Of a stretch of DNA of 64,000 nucleotides, positions 8,374 to 17,934 are shown piece by piece. The notes below the pieces were generated by a model, which was not told the origin of the DNA, ran no database searches, and was given only the letters and a program-made list of their open reading frames with translations. Made by a program: the position numbers and the translations under genes. Positions within the stretch are counted from its first letter, which is position 1, and the number at the start of each line of letters is the position of its first letter. This stretch comes from DASVFB01 sp963766345 (GTDB lineage: Bacteria > Actinomycetota > Thermoleophilia > Gaiellales > Gaiellaceae). Location of the stretch: the NCBI GenBank assembly GCA_963766345.1, contig CAVXZL010000010.1:310001-374000 (forward strand), given 5' to 3'.

Positions 8374-11112
8374 CTAGTCCCGGCCCTCGGTGGGCGCCGC
8401 CAGGCGAGTCGCCAGCTGTGTGCGCGAACGCACTCCGAGCTTGGCGTAGGTGTTCGAAAGGTGGAACTCGACCGTACTGACGCTGACGACGAGCGCCTGT
8501 GCGATCTCCTTGTTGGCGAGACCTTGTGCGGCGAGCTCGGCCACGCGACGCTCCGTCGGAGTCAGCTCGCCGGCCGGCGCGCGCCGACGTGCGCCGACGC
8601 GCTCGAGCTCCGAGCGGGCGTGATCCGCCCAGCCCGGCGAGCCCAGCTCGTCGAACGCTCCCGCGGCGCGTTCCAGCGTCGCCCGTGCAGCTCCCCACTT
8701 GCGCGCACGCCGTTGCTCCCGGCCGAGCGTCAGCAGGGACCGCGCCGCATCGAAGGCGAGCCCGAGGCGCGCGTACTCGGCGGCGGCGCGCTCGAGACCC
8801 GTCGCGGCCGCGTCGTCGTATGTCAGCGCCAACGCGACGTGCGCCCCGCAGCGTTCGGCAGTTGCGAGTCCCCAGGGATGAGCCTGCTGCTTCGCAAGCT
8901 CCGCCACCCGTGCCCTGACCGCCCGCGCCGCCTGCAGTTCGCCGCGCTCGACGAGCGCCTCGACGAGGTCGGGCGCGACGGGGAACACGCCCGGATCGAG
9001 AACGCCTTCCCGCTCGGTGTGCTCCCACACGTCGCGGAGCCGCTCTGCCGCCCGATCGGTCTCGTGACTCAGCAGCTCGGCGGTCGCCAACGCCCGCTGG
9101 GCCTCGAGTTGATCCCAGCGGACGCCGGCAGCACGTGCGCGAGCCTCGGCTTCGGCTCCCCAGCGCCGCGCGTCGTCCGCGGCCCCGCGGCCGGCTGCGA
9201 GGAGCGCGCGACACCGTTCGTACATCGGCCAGTGGAGTAGCTCGCGATCGGCGCTCTCGGCCCACTCGTCCAGCAGGCGTTCGGCCGCATCCCACCCGCC
9301 GGCCCGTAACTCGAGCTCGCACAGGTGCAGACGCTGGAGGGCGTACGACGACGGCTCGCCGCGCTCGTCCGCCTCGGCGAGCTGCCTCGTGAGGACGTCG
9401 CGAGCGGCTGCGATCTCCCCGCGCCAGACGAGCCGCTGGCTCGCAATGCGCTCCGGCGAGTGGGCGATATAGAACGGGTCCGGCGACGCCGCCCGGAAGC
9501 GTTCCCAGACGTCGTCGATCGCACGGCCGCCGAGGCTGCGCGCCCACGCGAGCGCGTACAACGCCCGTCGTTCGAGCGCAGGCTCGGCGCCCGGCGTCGT
9601 CGGCAGCGCCTCGATGGCCCAGGCCTCCGCCTCGGCGATGCGCTCCACGCGGACGACCGCGACGTTCTCCGACATGTCGGCGAGCACGGATGCCCGGGCC
9701 TGCGGGTCGTCGCCGCTTTCGGCGAGTGCCCGCTCGAGGTACCGCTGGATCTCGTCGTTCCCGCGGACCTCGCCCTTGGTGAGGAGGACGAGCGCCCGCG
9801 CGCGCATCGCCGCCGTCGCAAAAGACGGCAGGTGGGGCGTCAGCACGTTCGTCAGTCGCGTCTTCTCGCCTGCGACGACGAGATATTCGGCGAGCTCGAG
9901 CAGGCGCGCATCCCGGTCGGCGTGGTCGTGCGGCGTCAGCCGCAGAGCGTGCTCCGCCAGCTCGACCGCAGCTTGCGGTGCGCCGCGCCGCGCCGCACTC
10001 GTCGCTGCGGCGGCCACGGTTGTCGCCAGCTCGGCGTCCGGCCGCGGAGCGGCGAGGGCGAGGTGCCGCGTGCGCAGCTCACCCGCGGCGGCAACGCCGG
10101 CGAGCTCGGCGTGGAGCTCGCGTCGCTCGGCCGGGTGCGCGTGACGAACCGCTGCGGCCGCGAGCAAGGGATGGGCGGCCCGGACCTGGTCGCCGGCGAC
10201 AACGAGCACGCCGGCCTCGACGGCGGCGTCGACGGCGTCCGGCTCCGCGAGCGCGGCCAGCTGTCCGACGCGGATCGTCGAGTCGAGGGCCACGGCAAGC
10301 AGTACGCGCCTGACGGGATCCGGCAGGCCGGCGACACGCGTCCCCAGCAGATCCTCCACGGCATCGGGAACCGGCAAGTCCTCGCCGAGGGCCGGCAGCC
10401 CGACCTCCATCACCGTTCGCCCGACCTCAAGCACGAAGAGCGGATTGCCGAGCGTCGCGTCGTACAACTGGCGCAGGACGTGGCGCGGCAGCGTCAATCC
10501 GAGGCGCTGCGCAAGGATGCGACGAACGGCGTCCAGGCTGGGCGGCCTCACCTCGAGCCGCTGCGGCGCCAGGCGTTCGAGTGCGCGCTCGAGGTCGGCA
10601 GGCGTTCCCGGGCGGCGCGCGAGCAGGAACGCGATGCGCTCGTCGCTCAGCCGACGTGCTGCGAACGCGAGCGCCTCCTCGGAGGCGTGGTCGAGCCACT
10701 GGACGTCGTCGAGAGCGACGAGCACCGGACGCTGCATCGCGAGGGAACGCAGGACGCCGAGCACGCCGAGCGCGAGCGCGCGCGTCTCCGGCGGCATGCC
10801 GGTCGGCTCGGTCCGGTAGAGCGCGACCTCGAGCGCGCTCCGTTGCGGTTGCGGCAGGTGCGCGAAGTCTTCGTCTCCGACGCCGTCGAGCAGGTCGATC
10901 AGCGCCGCGAACGAAAGCCGCGCGTCGGCGCCGCTTCCGCGCGCGGTGACCACGCGCATCCCGCGAGCGCGGCCGTGCGCGACGGCGGCGTCCCAGAGCG
11001 TCGTCTTGCCGATCCCGGGCCCACCGGTGAGGACGAACGCGCGAGGCCACCGCTCGGACGCGAGGAAGTCCGCGAAGGACGACAGCTCCGCGTCGCGGCC
11101 GACGACGTCCAT
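8374..11112 (-). CDS. Large LuxR-family (LAL/MalT-like) ATPase transcription regulator
   Basis: A 912-residue regulator. The N-terminal AAA/STAND ATPase has Walker A GGPGIGKTTLWD at residues 30-41 and Walker B VLVALDDVQWLD near 130-141. A long alpha-solenoid (TPR-like) middle follows. The C-terminus is a LuxR/GerE helix-turn-helix beginning LTPTERRVAELAAQGLANKE. The ATG at 11112 is preferred, with GGAG nearby, because it directly precedes the conserved VGRDAEL opening; an ATG 29 codons upstream adds non-conserved sequence. It is divergent from the molybdenum hydroxylase genes 281 bases away and might control them. The ligand is unknown. Confidence 0.9.
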   Translation of the reverse strand: MDVVGRDAELSSFADFLASERWPRAFVLTGGPGIGKTTLWDAAVAHGRARGMRVVTARGSGADARLSFAALIDLLDGVGDEDFAHLPQPQRSALEVALYRTEPTGMPPETRALALGVLGVLRSLAMQRPVLVALDDVQWLDHASEEALAFAARRLSDERIAFLLARRPGTPADLERALERLAPQRLEVRPPSLDAVRRILAQRLGLTLPRHVLRQLYDATLGNPLFVLEVGRTVMEVGLPALGEDLPVPDAVEDLLGTRVAGLPDPVRRVLLAVALDSTIRVGQLAALAEPDAVDAAVEAGVLVVAGDQVRAAHPLLAAAAVRHAHPAERRELHAELAGVAAAGELRTRHLALAAPRPDAELATTVAAAATSAARRGAPQAAVELAEHALRLTPHDHADRDARLLELAEYLVVAGEKTRLTNVLTPHLPSFATAAMRARALVLLTKGEVRGNDEIQRYLERALAESGDDPQARASVLADMSENVAVVRVERIAEAEAWAIEALPTTPGAEPALERRALYALAWARSLGGRAIDDVWERFRAASPDPFYIAHSPERIASQRLVWRGEIAAARDVLTRQLAEADERGEPSSYALQRLHLCELELRAGGWDAAERLLDEWAESADRELLHWPMYERCRALLAAGRGAADDARRWGAEAEARARAAGVRWDQLEAQRALATAELLSHETDRAAERLRDVWEHTEREGVLDPGVFPVAPDLVEALVERGELQAARAVRARVAELAKQQAHPWGLATAERCGAHVALALTYDDAAATGLERAAAEYARLGLAFDAARSLLTLGREQRRARKWGAARATLERAAGAFDELGSPGWADHARSELERVGARRRAPAGELTPTERRVAELAAQGLANKEIAQALVVSVSTVEFHLSNTYAKLGVRSRTQLATRLAAPTEGRD

Positions 11113-11393
11113 CGTCAGCTCCACGATCGTCGAGCGCTCCCCGCGCACGTCACCTCGCCATTGTCCTGCGCGGCGGTGACAGAGGCGAAGGATGTTCATG
11201 TGGCAGCGGGCGCTTGCGGCGCTCCCTGTCGTCGTGGCCGCCGCGTTGCCGCGGTTGCGCGCTCCGGCTCAAACTCGACTTGCGCTCGCGGCTCATCTCT
11301 TGTTCAATGCCGCATCCACCCTGGTCCAGGCTGCCGCCGGAGGGCCAGTCCGGTGACGGCGACGATTGGACCCTCGCCCGCGGGAGGGACGAA

Positions 11394-11858
11394 ATGTCAC
11401 GCTTGGTCATCCGCGTGAACGGCAAGCGCCACGTCGTCAAGGCATCGCCGGACACGCCACTCTTGTACGTCTTGCGCAACGAGCTCCACCTGAACGGGCC
11501 GCGCTTCGGCTGCGGGCTCGCCCAGTGTGGGGCATGCACGGTGCACCTCGGAGACAAGGCGATTCGCTCGTGCATCACGCCTGCCGTCGCAGCGGCGCAC
11601 AAGCCGGTCAGGACGCTCGAGGGTCTCGGCACGGCCGAGAAGCTGCATCCCGTCCAGAAGGCGTTCGTCGACCACCAGGCCGCCCAGTGCGGTTACTGCA
11701 CGAACGGCATGATCATGGCCTCGTCCGCCTTTCTGAAGAAGAACCCTCATCCCACCGAGGAGGAGATCAAGAAGGCGATGTCGCCGTGGCTCTGCCGCTG
11801 CGGAACGCATTTCCGGATCGTCGCGGCCATCAGGGACGCGGCGAAGGCGATGGCGTGA
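11394..11858 (+). CDS. [2Fe-2S] subunit of a molybdenum hydroxylase (CoxS/IorA type)
   Basis: A 154-residue electron-transfer subunit of the xanthine dehydrogenase family. The plant-type ferredoxin cluster is C-x4-C-x2-C in GCGLAQCGACTVHL. The second cluster uses QCGYC and CRCGTH in the helical C-terminal domain. GGGAGGG precedes the ATG at 11394. Thirteen bases separate it from the catalytic subunit gene, so they form an operon. It passes electrons from the molybdopterin site of the partner to an external acceptor. Confidence 0.92.
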   Translation: MSRLVIRVNGKRHVVKASPDTPLLYVLRNELHLNGPRFGCGLAQCGACTVHLGDKAIRSCITPAVAAAHKPVRTLEGLGTAEKLHPVQKAFVDHQAAQCGYCTNGMIMASSAFLKKNPHPTEEEIKKAMSPWLCRCGTHFRIVAAIRDAAKAMA

Positions 11859-11871
11859 GGGGGCGACGACG

Positions 11872-14157
11872 ATGACGCAAACCGTTTCGCAACCCCGCCG
11901 CTTGAGCCGTCGCGCCTTCCTTGGCGGAACCGGTGCGATGCTCGTGGCGATCGGCACCCCCAGGCTGCTCGACCCGAAGCAGGCGTTCGGTGCGCTCGAG
12001 GATTTCCCCATCGGCCCGGCGCTCGTCGACCCGGCGCAGATCGACTCGTGGCTCGCGGTCCGCGGCGACGGCACGATCACGGTCTTCACCGGCAAGGTCG
12101 AGCTCGGCACGGGAGTCATGACGACGACGACGCAGCTCGTGGCCGACGAGCTCGATGTCGCGCTCTCCGCGATCAACGTCATCGAGGGCGACACCTGGCA
12201 GTGCGTCGACCAGGGCTTCACCGCCGGCAGCCAGTCGAACAAGACGGAGTACGCACCCACGGGAGCGATCCGCCAGGCCGCCGCGGAGGCCCGTCTCGCG
12301 CTCCTGACGATGGCGTCGAAGCAGCTCAACGCGCCCGTGTCGCAGCTCGAGGTCAAGGAGGGCGTTGTCGCGGTCAAGGGCAGCAACGGCCCGACGGTGT
12401 CGTACGCGCAGCTGATCGGCGACAAGCGGTTCAACCTCAAGATCACCGGCAAGGCCGTGCCGAAGACGTTCGACCAGTACAGGATCGTCGGCACGTCCGT
12501 GCCCCGGCCGGATGTCGTCGGCAAGGCGACCGGCGGATTCGTCTACACGCAGGACGTGCGCATCCCGGGCCTCGTGCACGCGCGTGTCGTGCGGCCGCCG
12601 ACGCTCGACTCGACGCTCGCCGGCGTCGACGGCTGGAAGGGCAAGAAGCCACCCGGCGTGATCAAGGTCGTCGTCAAGAAGAACTTCGTCGCGGTCGTCG
12701 CGAACGAGGAGTGGCAGGCGATCGACGCAGCGGTCGCGCTGAAGGTCAGGTGGAACGTCGCGCCGCTTCCGAGCTACGACTCCTTCTTCGAAGACCTGCA
12801 GGCGATGTCGCCGACGACCAACCGCGTCCTCATCGACACGCACGACGTCGACGCGGCGCTCGGGAAGGCGTCAAAGACGCTCGAGGCGACCTACGACTAT
12901 CCGCTCCAGATGCACGGCTCGATGGGCGCTTCTGCCGGGATGGCTTCGGTCGAGGGAAAGACCGCGACCGTCTGGTCGTCGACTCAGGGCGTGTACCCGC
13001 TTCGCGGTGCGATCGCCACGGCGCTCGGCATCCCGGCGCAGAACATCCACGTGCTCTACGTCGAGGGCTCGGGCTGCTACGGCCTGAACGGCGCAGACAA
13101 CGTGGCTCTCGACGCGGCCGTTCTTTCGCAGGAGATCGGCAGGCCCGTGCGCGTGCAGTACATGCGCGCGGACGAGCACAGGTGGGAGAACTACGGCCAG
13201 CCGTACAGGATCGCGCTCAAGGGCGGCCTCGACGCCTCGAGCAAGGTCTCGGTCTGGGACTACACCGCGTGGACCGCCAGCCGCGGCGGCAGGCCCGGGC
13301 CGCCGGCAAACCTGCCCTCGGGGATCCTGCTCGGCTTCCCGGAGACGCCTCTCCCGGCCTCGCCGCCGGCGACGCCGACCCAGGCGCCGAACTCCGTCGA
13401 CGGCTCGAACTCGGCGCCGTCGTACGTGATCCCGAGCCAGCGCCTGGTCACGCACAGCGGCATCCACTCCTTCCTCGCGGGCCCGCTCCGCTCGCCGGCG
13501 CGGATCCAGAACACGTTCGCGAACGAGTCGTTCATCGACGAGTTGGCGCACGCGGCCGGCGCCGACCCGATCGCGTTCAGGCTCGCGCACCTCAAAGACC
13601 AGCGCCTGATCGACGTCATCAACCTCGCGGCGAAGATGGCGAAGTGGCAGACGCGACCGTCCGCCTCGAAGATCGGCAAGGGAAGGTTCAAGACCGGCCG
13701 TGGGTTCTCCGCGATGCTGTACGAGGGCAACAACGGCTACAACGCCGCGGTCTTCCAGGTCACCGTCGACACGAAGACGGGCAAGGTCATCGTCGACGCG
13801 GTCTGGTCGGCGCAGGACTGCGGGCCCGTGCTCAACCCGGACGGCATGCGCGCCCAGGCCGAGGGCGGGCTGATGCAGGCGATCAGCCGCACGCTGATCG
13901 AAGAGGTGAAGTGGGGAGCGAACGGGATCACGTCCAAGGACTGGCAGACGTATCCCGTCATTCGGTTCACGGCGATGCCGAAGACGTTCCACTTCCAGGC
14001 GATCGACCGCAAGGATCAGCCCGTCTGGGGAGCGGGCGAGGTGCTGATCACGAACGGTCCGGCCGCGATCGCCAACGCGATCTTCGACGCGACCGGCAAG
14101 CGCATGCGCAGGCTTCCGTTCACCCCGGCGCGCGTGCGGGCGGCGCTCAAGGGTTAG
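11872..14157 (+). CDS. Molybdopterin-binding catalytic subunit of an aldehyde/isoquinoline oxidoreductase (IorB type)
   Basis: A 761-residue large subunit of the xanthine oxidase superfamily. It begins with a Tat signal (LSRRAFLGGTGAMLVAIG, residues 8-26), so the holoenzyme is exported folded together with the small subunit. The family motifs GKVELGTGVMTT near residue 75 and VWGAGEVLITNGPAAIANAI near 717 are present. No FAD-binding medium subunit is nearby, which fits the two-subunit IorAB-like class that donates electrons to a quinone or cytochrome. The substrate (an aldehyde or N-heterocycle) cannot be told. Its stop overlaps by four bases the stop of the convergent gene on the other strand. 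Confidence 0.9.
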   Translation: MTQTVSQPRRLSRRAFLGGTGAMLVAIGTPRLLDPKQAFGALEDFPIGPALVDPAQIDSWLAVRGDGTITVFTGKVELGTGVMTTTTQLVADELDVALSAINVIEGDTWQCVDQGFTAGSQSNKTEYAPTGAIRQAAAEARLALLTMASKQLNAPVSQLEVKEGVVAVKGSNGPTVSYAQLIGDKRFNLKITGKAVPKTFDQYRIVGTSVPRPDVVGKATGGFVYTQDVRIPGLVHARVVRPPTLDSTLAGVDGWKGKKPPGVIKVVVKKNFVAVVANEEWQAIDAAVALKVRWNVAPLPSYDSFFEDLQAMSPTTNRVLIDTHDVDAALGKASKTLEATYDYPLQMHGSMGASAGMASVEGKTATVWSSTQGVYPLRGAIATALGIPAQNIHVLYVEGSGCYGLNGADNVALDAAVLSQEIGRPVRVQYMRADEHRWENYGQPYRIALKGGLDASSKVSVWDYTAWTASRGGRPGPPANLPSGILLGFPETPLPASPPATPTQAPNSVDGSNSAPSYVIPSQRLVTHSGIHSFLAGPLRSPARIQNTFANESFIDELAHAAGADPIAFRLAHLKDQRLIDVINLAAKMAKWQTRPSASKIGKGRFKTGRGFSAMLYEGNNGYNAAVFQVTVDTKTGKVIVDAVWSAQDCGPVLNPDGMRAQAEGGLMQAISRTLIEEVKWGANGITSKDWQTYPVIRFTAMPKTFHFQAIDRKDQPVWGAGEVLITNGPAAIANAIFDATGKRMRRLPFTPARVRAALKG

Positions 14158-14639
14158 GGAAGAACCGACTCCGCAATCCGGAGTGCCAGCGCACTCCAGA
14201 GGAGATTCGCCGGGGGCTCGCCCCCGGCGGTCTCCTCCAGCGCGAGCCGAAGGCCCACGGCGACGCGCCCGAAGCCGGCGGCGTCGGCGGTTGCCGCGCG
14301 CTGCTCGATCACGTCTCGCACCGTCGCGAGCCGTTGACGTGCCGTCTCGAGGTCGGGCTCCTCCGCGTCGTCGAGCAGCATGCGCTGCGCAACCCACCAC
14401 CCGACGTTGTCGACGTAGCCGTCGAGGATGCGCTCCGAGAGCGGCGTCGCCTGCACGAGCCTGTCGGCCTCCTCCCGCAGCCGTGCGAGGTCGAAGCCGG
14501 ACCGTGGCAACGCCCACCGCGTCGCGAGCGGCAGGACGAGAGTGCCGTATCGCTCGCGCGGCATGCCGTCCAGGTACTCGTCGAGCTCGAACAGCGCCGT
14601 GCGGAAGTCCTCGTCGAGCGGTTCCGGCTCTTCGGTCAC
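14154..14639 (-). CDS. Hypothetical helical protein
   Basis: A 161-residue protein I do not recognise. It is mainly helical, acidic and soluble, without signal peptide or membrane segment. It starts with GTG at 14639, which overlaps the TGA of the upstream gene in the string GTGA. That overlap is the reason for choosing this start, and it implies translational coupling. Its 3' end overlaps the convergent oxidoreductase gene by four bases. A function cannot be assigned. Confidence 0.7.
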   Translation of the reverse strand: MTEEPEPLDEDFRTALFELDEYLDGMPRERYGTLVLPLATRWALPRSGFDLARLREEADRLVQATPLSERILDGYVDNVGWWVAQRMLLDDAEEPDLETARQRLATVRDVIEQRAATADAAGFGRVAVGLRLALEETAGGEPPANLLWSALALRIAESVLP

Positions 14640-15130
14640 CGGCAGATCGGATCGCCGGGTCGAGTGAGAGCGAATCCGTAGACGGACTCGCCCGAGGCGT
14701 AGATGGACGTGACGACGCCTGCCCGTCGCATGCTCAGCGCCTGGTAGCCGATACACGCCTTCCACACGAGCCCGTCGTAGAGCTCCTGCGCGCGCTCGAT
14801 TCCTTCGCCGAGCCGCAGACCCTCCTGCGTTCGCCAGCCGGCAGGCGAGCCGAGGGTGAAGACCGCGCTTGCACGGCGGCGGCGGAAGCTCACTCCCACG
14901 CCGAGCGGCTCGCCGGTCGTCCGCTCGTACGTGAAGTACCAGGTCGGCTGGGTGCAGCCGTCGCAGACGCGGTAGCCGCTGCCCCAGCGAGTTCGAACCT
15001 CGCTTGCCGTCTCGCCCAACCGGACTCCGGCGAGGCTCTTTCCAGGCACGAGCACACCGCGCCGCGGCAGCCCGCCGGATCCAGGACCGCTCGCGGCAGC
15101 CAGAACGACGGCGAGTGCCATGCCGATCAC
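14636..15130 (-). CDS. Putative exported hypothetical protein
   Basis: A 164-residue protein with a short hydrophobic N-terminus (GMALAVVLAAASG) that may act as a signal or anchor. The rest is a small beta-rich domain with four cysteines, including CDGC near residue 55, and a repeated pattern of the type G-x-S-L-x-G-V-x-L-G-x-T. That pattern recalls proteins related to the bacterial SmpA/BamE fold, but I cannot confirm this. The start may be the GTG at 15130 or the ATG at 15121. It is translationally coupled to the downstream gene by a GTGA overlap. Function unknown. Confidence 0.65.
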   Translation of the reverse strand: MIGMALAVVLAAASGPGSGGLPRRGVLVPGKSLAGVRLGETASEVRTRWGSGYRVCDGCTQPTWYFTYERTTGEPLGVGVSFRRRRASAVFTLGSPAGWRTQEGLRLGEGIERAQELYDGLVWKACIGYQALSMRRAGVVTSIYASGESVYGFALTRPGDPICR

Positions 15131-15278
15131 GCCGGGAGCTTAAGTGGGACCTCGATGAGTGTCGAGCTGCCGGCCGAGCGCCGGTTCCGCAACGGGACGG
15201 TCTACCTTCGCTCCGCGCTCGGCCCCGAGGCGTCCCCGTTTTCGCATAATCCGGCGGTCGATCTCGAGGAGGGGGTGG

Positions 15279-16772
15279 ATGATGACGTTCGGCAGAAGTG
15301 TCGTCATGCGTTCGGGGGTCCTCGCTCTGCTCGTCGTCGCGACCGTCGTTGCCGCACTCTTTGCGGCGCACGACTCGCCGGGGACGACGACTGTCGCGAC
15401 GACCGTGCCGGAGGCGATTGGCCCGATTCCGTCGACGGCGGCGCCCGGCGATCCGTCGCACGACTACGTCTTCTATTCGACGCCGATGGACCTTGCGAAG
15501 GTCGGCTACGAGGAGGAGGAGTACTTCATCCGCGGCGTCGCGACCAGATACAGCACGACGAATCCCAACGTCGCGAGCCCGATCGGTGAGATGCCGTACG
15601 AGACGCGGATCGTCGTGCGGCGGCCGACGAACCCGCAGCGCTTCGGCGGTGTCGTCGTCGTGGACTGGCAAAACGTCACCGCCGGGCACGACATCGACAC
15701 CGAGTGGGGCGGTCCCGGCGGCTTCTTCGTTCGTCACGGCTGGACCTGGGTCGGCGCGTCCGTCCAGCGTGTCGGCGTCAACGGCGCGACGACCGGTGCG
15801 ACCGCGAACCTCGGGCTCAGGCAGTGGAGCCCGAGCCGGTACGGGGCGCTCGACCTCACGAAGGGCGGCACCGTGCTCGACGACTCGCAGTCGTACGACG
15901 TCTACACGCAGATCGCCCGGCTCGCGAAGCAAGGCCCGTCGTCGGGCCCGAACCCGTTTGCCGGACTCGACGTCCGGGACGTTTACGCCGGCGGCGTGTC
16001 CCAATCGGCGACGTTCCTGATCCGGTACTACAACGCGATCCAGGCCGCGGCTCGAGCCTACGACGGCTTTGTCGTCGGCCTGGGAGGGGGCGCTCCGCGC
16101 GCCGACGTCGGCACGAAGCTGATGAAGGTGTACACGGAGACCGACGTCTTGGGGTCGCAAGCGGCGCTGCGCGTTCCGGACTCCGCGACGATCCGGACGT
16201 GGGAGATCGCCGGCGGCTCGCACGTGCCTGCGTCAGCGGTCTCGCCCGACGCGACGGACTTCCGCGCGACGCTCGGCGGCATCCAGACGCGCGAGTATGG
16301 GCCGTCGCCTCCGGTCGACTGCCGCAACCCGGGGCCTAGCGACGTCGAGGTGTGGGCGGTCTTCGACGCCGCGTACGCCGCGCTCGATCGTTGGGTGGCC
16401 GAGGGCGTCCCGCCGGCAAACGCGAATCCGATCGAGGTGTCGAGCCTGGGGCCGCCGGTGACGCTCGTCCGCGACGCGAACGGGATCGCGCTCGGGGGAA
16501 TCCGCCTTCCGAAAGTGGCGGTGCCCGTCGCGCTCAACAACGGCGTCAACGGCCCCGCGAGCCTGACGAACCCGCTCAGCGTGTTCTGCGTCCTCTACGG
16601 CACGCATGCGCCGTTCGACGAGACCGAGCTCGCCTCGCTCTATCCGACACACGGCGCCTACGTCTCGAAGGTGACGAACGCCGTGAACGACCTCGTCACC
16701 CGGCGATTGCTGTTGAAGGAGGACGCCCAGACGCTGCTCACCGACGCGTCCCACTCGGGCTACGGCAAGTAG
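15279..16772 (+). CDS. Exported alpha/beta-hydrolase domain protein (PF20091-like)
   Basis: About 497 residues, with a signal anchor near the N-terminus (VVMRSGVLALLVVATVVAALF). The central strand is GGVVVVDWQNVTAGHD and the nucleophile elbow is probably YAGGVSQSATFL near residue 230, with Ser in GVSQS. The C-terminal HSGYGK may hold the catalytic His. The long family known as alpha/beta-hydrolase domain-containing protein is of unproven substrate range. GAGGAGG precedes tandem ATGs at 15279 and 15282; an in-frame ATG at 15159 lacks a ribosome site. A terminator hairpin follows. Confidence 0.8.
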   Translation: MMTFGRSVVMRSGVLALLVVATVVAALFAAHDSPGTTTVATTVPEAIGPIPSTAAPGDPSHDYVFYSTPMDLAKVGYEEEEYFIRGVATRYSTTNPNVASPIGEMPYETRIVVRRPTNPQRFGGVVVVDWQNVTAGHDIDTEWGGPGGFFVRHGWTWVGASVQRVGVNGATTGATANLGLRQWSPSRYGALDLTKGGTVLDDSQSYDVYTQIARLAKQGPSSGPNPFAGLDVRDVYAGGVSQSATFLIRYYNAIQAAARAYDGFVVGLGGGAPRADVGTKLMKVYTETDVLGSQAALRVPDSATIRTWEIAGGSHVPASAVSPDATDFRATLGGIQTREYGPSPPVDCRNPGPSDVEVWAVFDAAYAALDRWVAEGVPPANANPIEVSSLGPPVTLVRDANGIALGGIRLPKVAVPVALNNGVNGPASLTNPLSVFCVLYGTHAPFDETELASLYPTHGAYVSKVTNAVNDLVTRRLLLKEDAQTLLTDASHSGYGK

Positions 16773-16780
16773 ACGGAGCG

Positions 16781-16805
16781 GCCGCGGGGCTGTTTGCCCC
16801 GCGGC
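16781..16805 (+). terminator. Terminator hairpin
   Basis: A perfect 10-bp stem, GCCGCGGGGC/GCCCCGCGGC, around the loop TGTTT, nine bases after the stop of the alpha/beta-hydrolase gene. Confidence 0.8.
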
Positions 16806-16926
16806 TGCCGCGATCGTGATCGGTGCGGGCGGCAGCCCTCGCGGCCACCATCTGAGTGGCCGACCCCTCGAGCGGCTGCTCAGCCGAACCGGAGAACCGG
16901 CGGCACGAACTGCTATGAGGTTCTGC

Positions 16927-17796
16927 ATGAGCGTCCGAGCTCTTCTCGCCGCGCTCGCCGTCTGCGGACTCGTCGTCACTCACGCGGCATCCGCTGCACG
17001 CCCACACATCCCCGCGTTCCGTCATGTACTCGTGGTCGTCCTCGAGAACAAGGAGCGCGACCAGATAGTCGGCAACGCCGCCGCGCCGACCTTCAACGCG
17101 ATCGCGCAGCGCTACGCGATGCTCTCGAATTACGACGCTGTCGCTCATCCGAGTCTGCCCAACTACCTCGCGCTCGTCTCCGGCTCGACGCACGGCATCC
17201 GTTCGGACTGCACGTCGTGCGCGGTTCGGGCACCGAGCCTCGCCGACACGCTCGAACGTGCCGGCCTGACGTGGAAGACCTACGCCGAGGGTCTTCCGTG
17301 GCCGGGATTCGAGGGAGCGTGGAACGGCCGGTACGCGAAGAAGCACGACCCGTTCCTCTACTTCGACGGCGTCTCGTCGAGCGCGCGGCGTCGACGCAAC
17401 GTCGTGCCGCTGTCACGACTACGCGGTGACGCCGTCGCCGGGCGTCTGCCGAGCTTCGCGCTCGTGGTGCCCGATCAGTGCAACGACATGCACAGCTGCC
17501 CGATCGCGACGGGCGACCGCTGGCTACGCACGAACGTGCTCCCGCTGCTGCATCTGCCGTCGCTGGCCTCGAGCGTCGTCTTCGTCGTCTTCGACGAGGG
17601 CACGAGCGCCGCGGGCGGCGGAGGGCATGTCGCCGCAGTCGCGCTCGGCCCATCGGTCGAGCCTCATTCCGTGTTCAGCGCACCCACGAACCACTACGGC
17701 CTCCTCCGAACGATCGAGACGGCCTGGGGCCTGCCGCGCCTCGGCCTCTCCGCAGACGCGCCGCCGATCGACGGAATCTGGCGCTCGCCGTCGTGA
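16927..17796 (+). CDS. Secreted phosphoesterase-family protein (acid phosphatase / phospholipase C-like)
   Basis: A 289-residue exported protein of the alkaline-phosphatase-like phosphoesterase family (PF04185). The signal peptide is residues 1-23 (VRALLAALAVCGLVVTHAAS). The opening core FRHVLVVVLENKERDQIVGN carries the family motif E-N. SLPNYLALVSG, VVPDQCNDMHSC (metal-site Asp) and VVFDEGTS follow in family order, and a late His lies in APTNHYGLLRTIE. The ATG at 16927 has TGAGGT close by; an ATG four codons earlier does not. It probably hydrolyses phosphate or phosphodiester bonds outside the cell. Its 3' end faces the tail-collar gene. Confidence 0.83.
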   Translation: MSVRALLAALAVCGLVVTHAASAARPHIPAFRHVLVVVLENKERDQIVGNAAAPTFNAIAQRYAMLSNYDAVAHPSLPNYLALVSGSTHGIRSDCTSCAVRAPSLADTLERAGLTWKTYAEGLPWPGFEGAWNGRYAKKHDPFLYFDGVSSSARRRRNVVPLSRLRGDAVAGRLPSFALVVPDQCNDMHSCPIATGDRWLRTNVLPLLHLPSLASSVVFVVFDEGTSAAGGGGHVAAVALGPSVEPHSVFSAPTNHYGLLRTIETAWGLPRLGLSADAPPIDGIWRSPS

Positions 17797-17934
17797 GGCG
17801 CCGACGCGGTGCGACTACCGTCTTGATGCCGTCGCCGAGTCGCGGTTGCGGATCTCGAACCCGGACGCGAGCGACCCTGTGCGCCGGTGCGCGATGCAGA
17901 CCGCGAGCCATCGCACGTTCGCCGGTGCACCACG

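Noticed and set aside
14183..15589. Long open frame on the plus strand (468 codons) and similar long frames opposite real genes, such as 3352-5622, 12871-14517 and 45452-47452
   Set aside because: They are antisense or out-of-frame shadows caused by high GC content: composition is arginine- and alanine-rich, no ribosome sites or domains are visible, and each lies over a well-supported gene.
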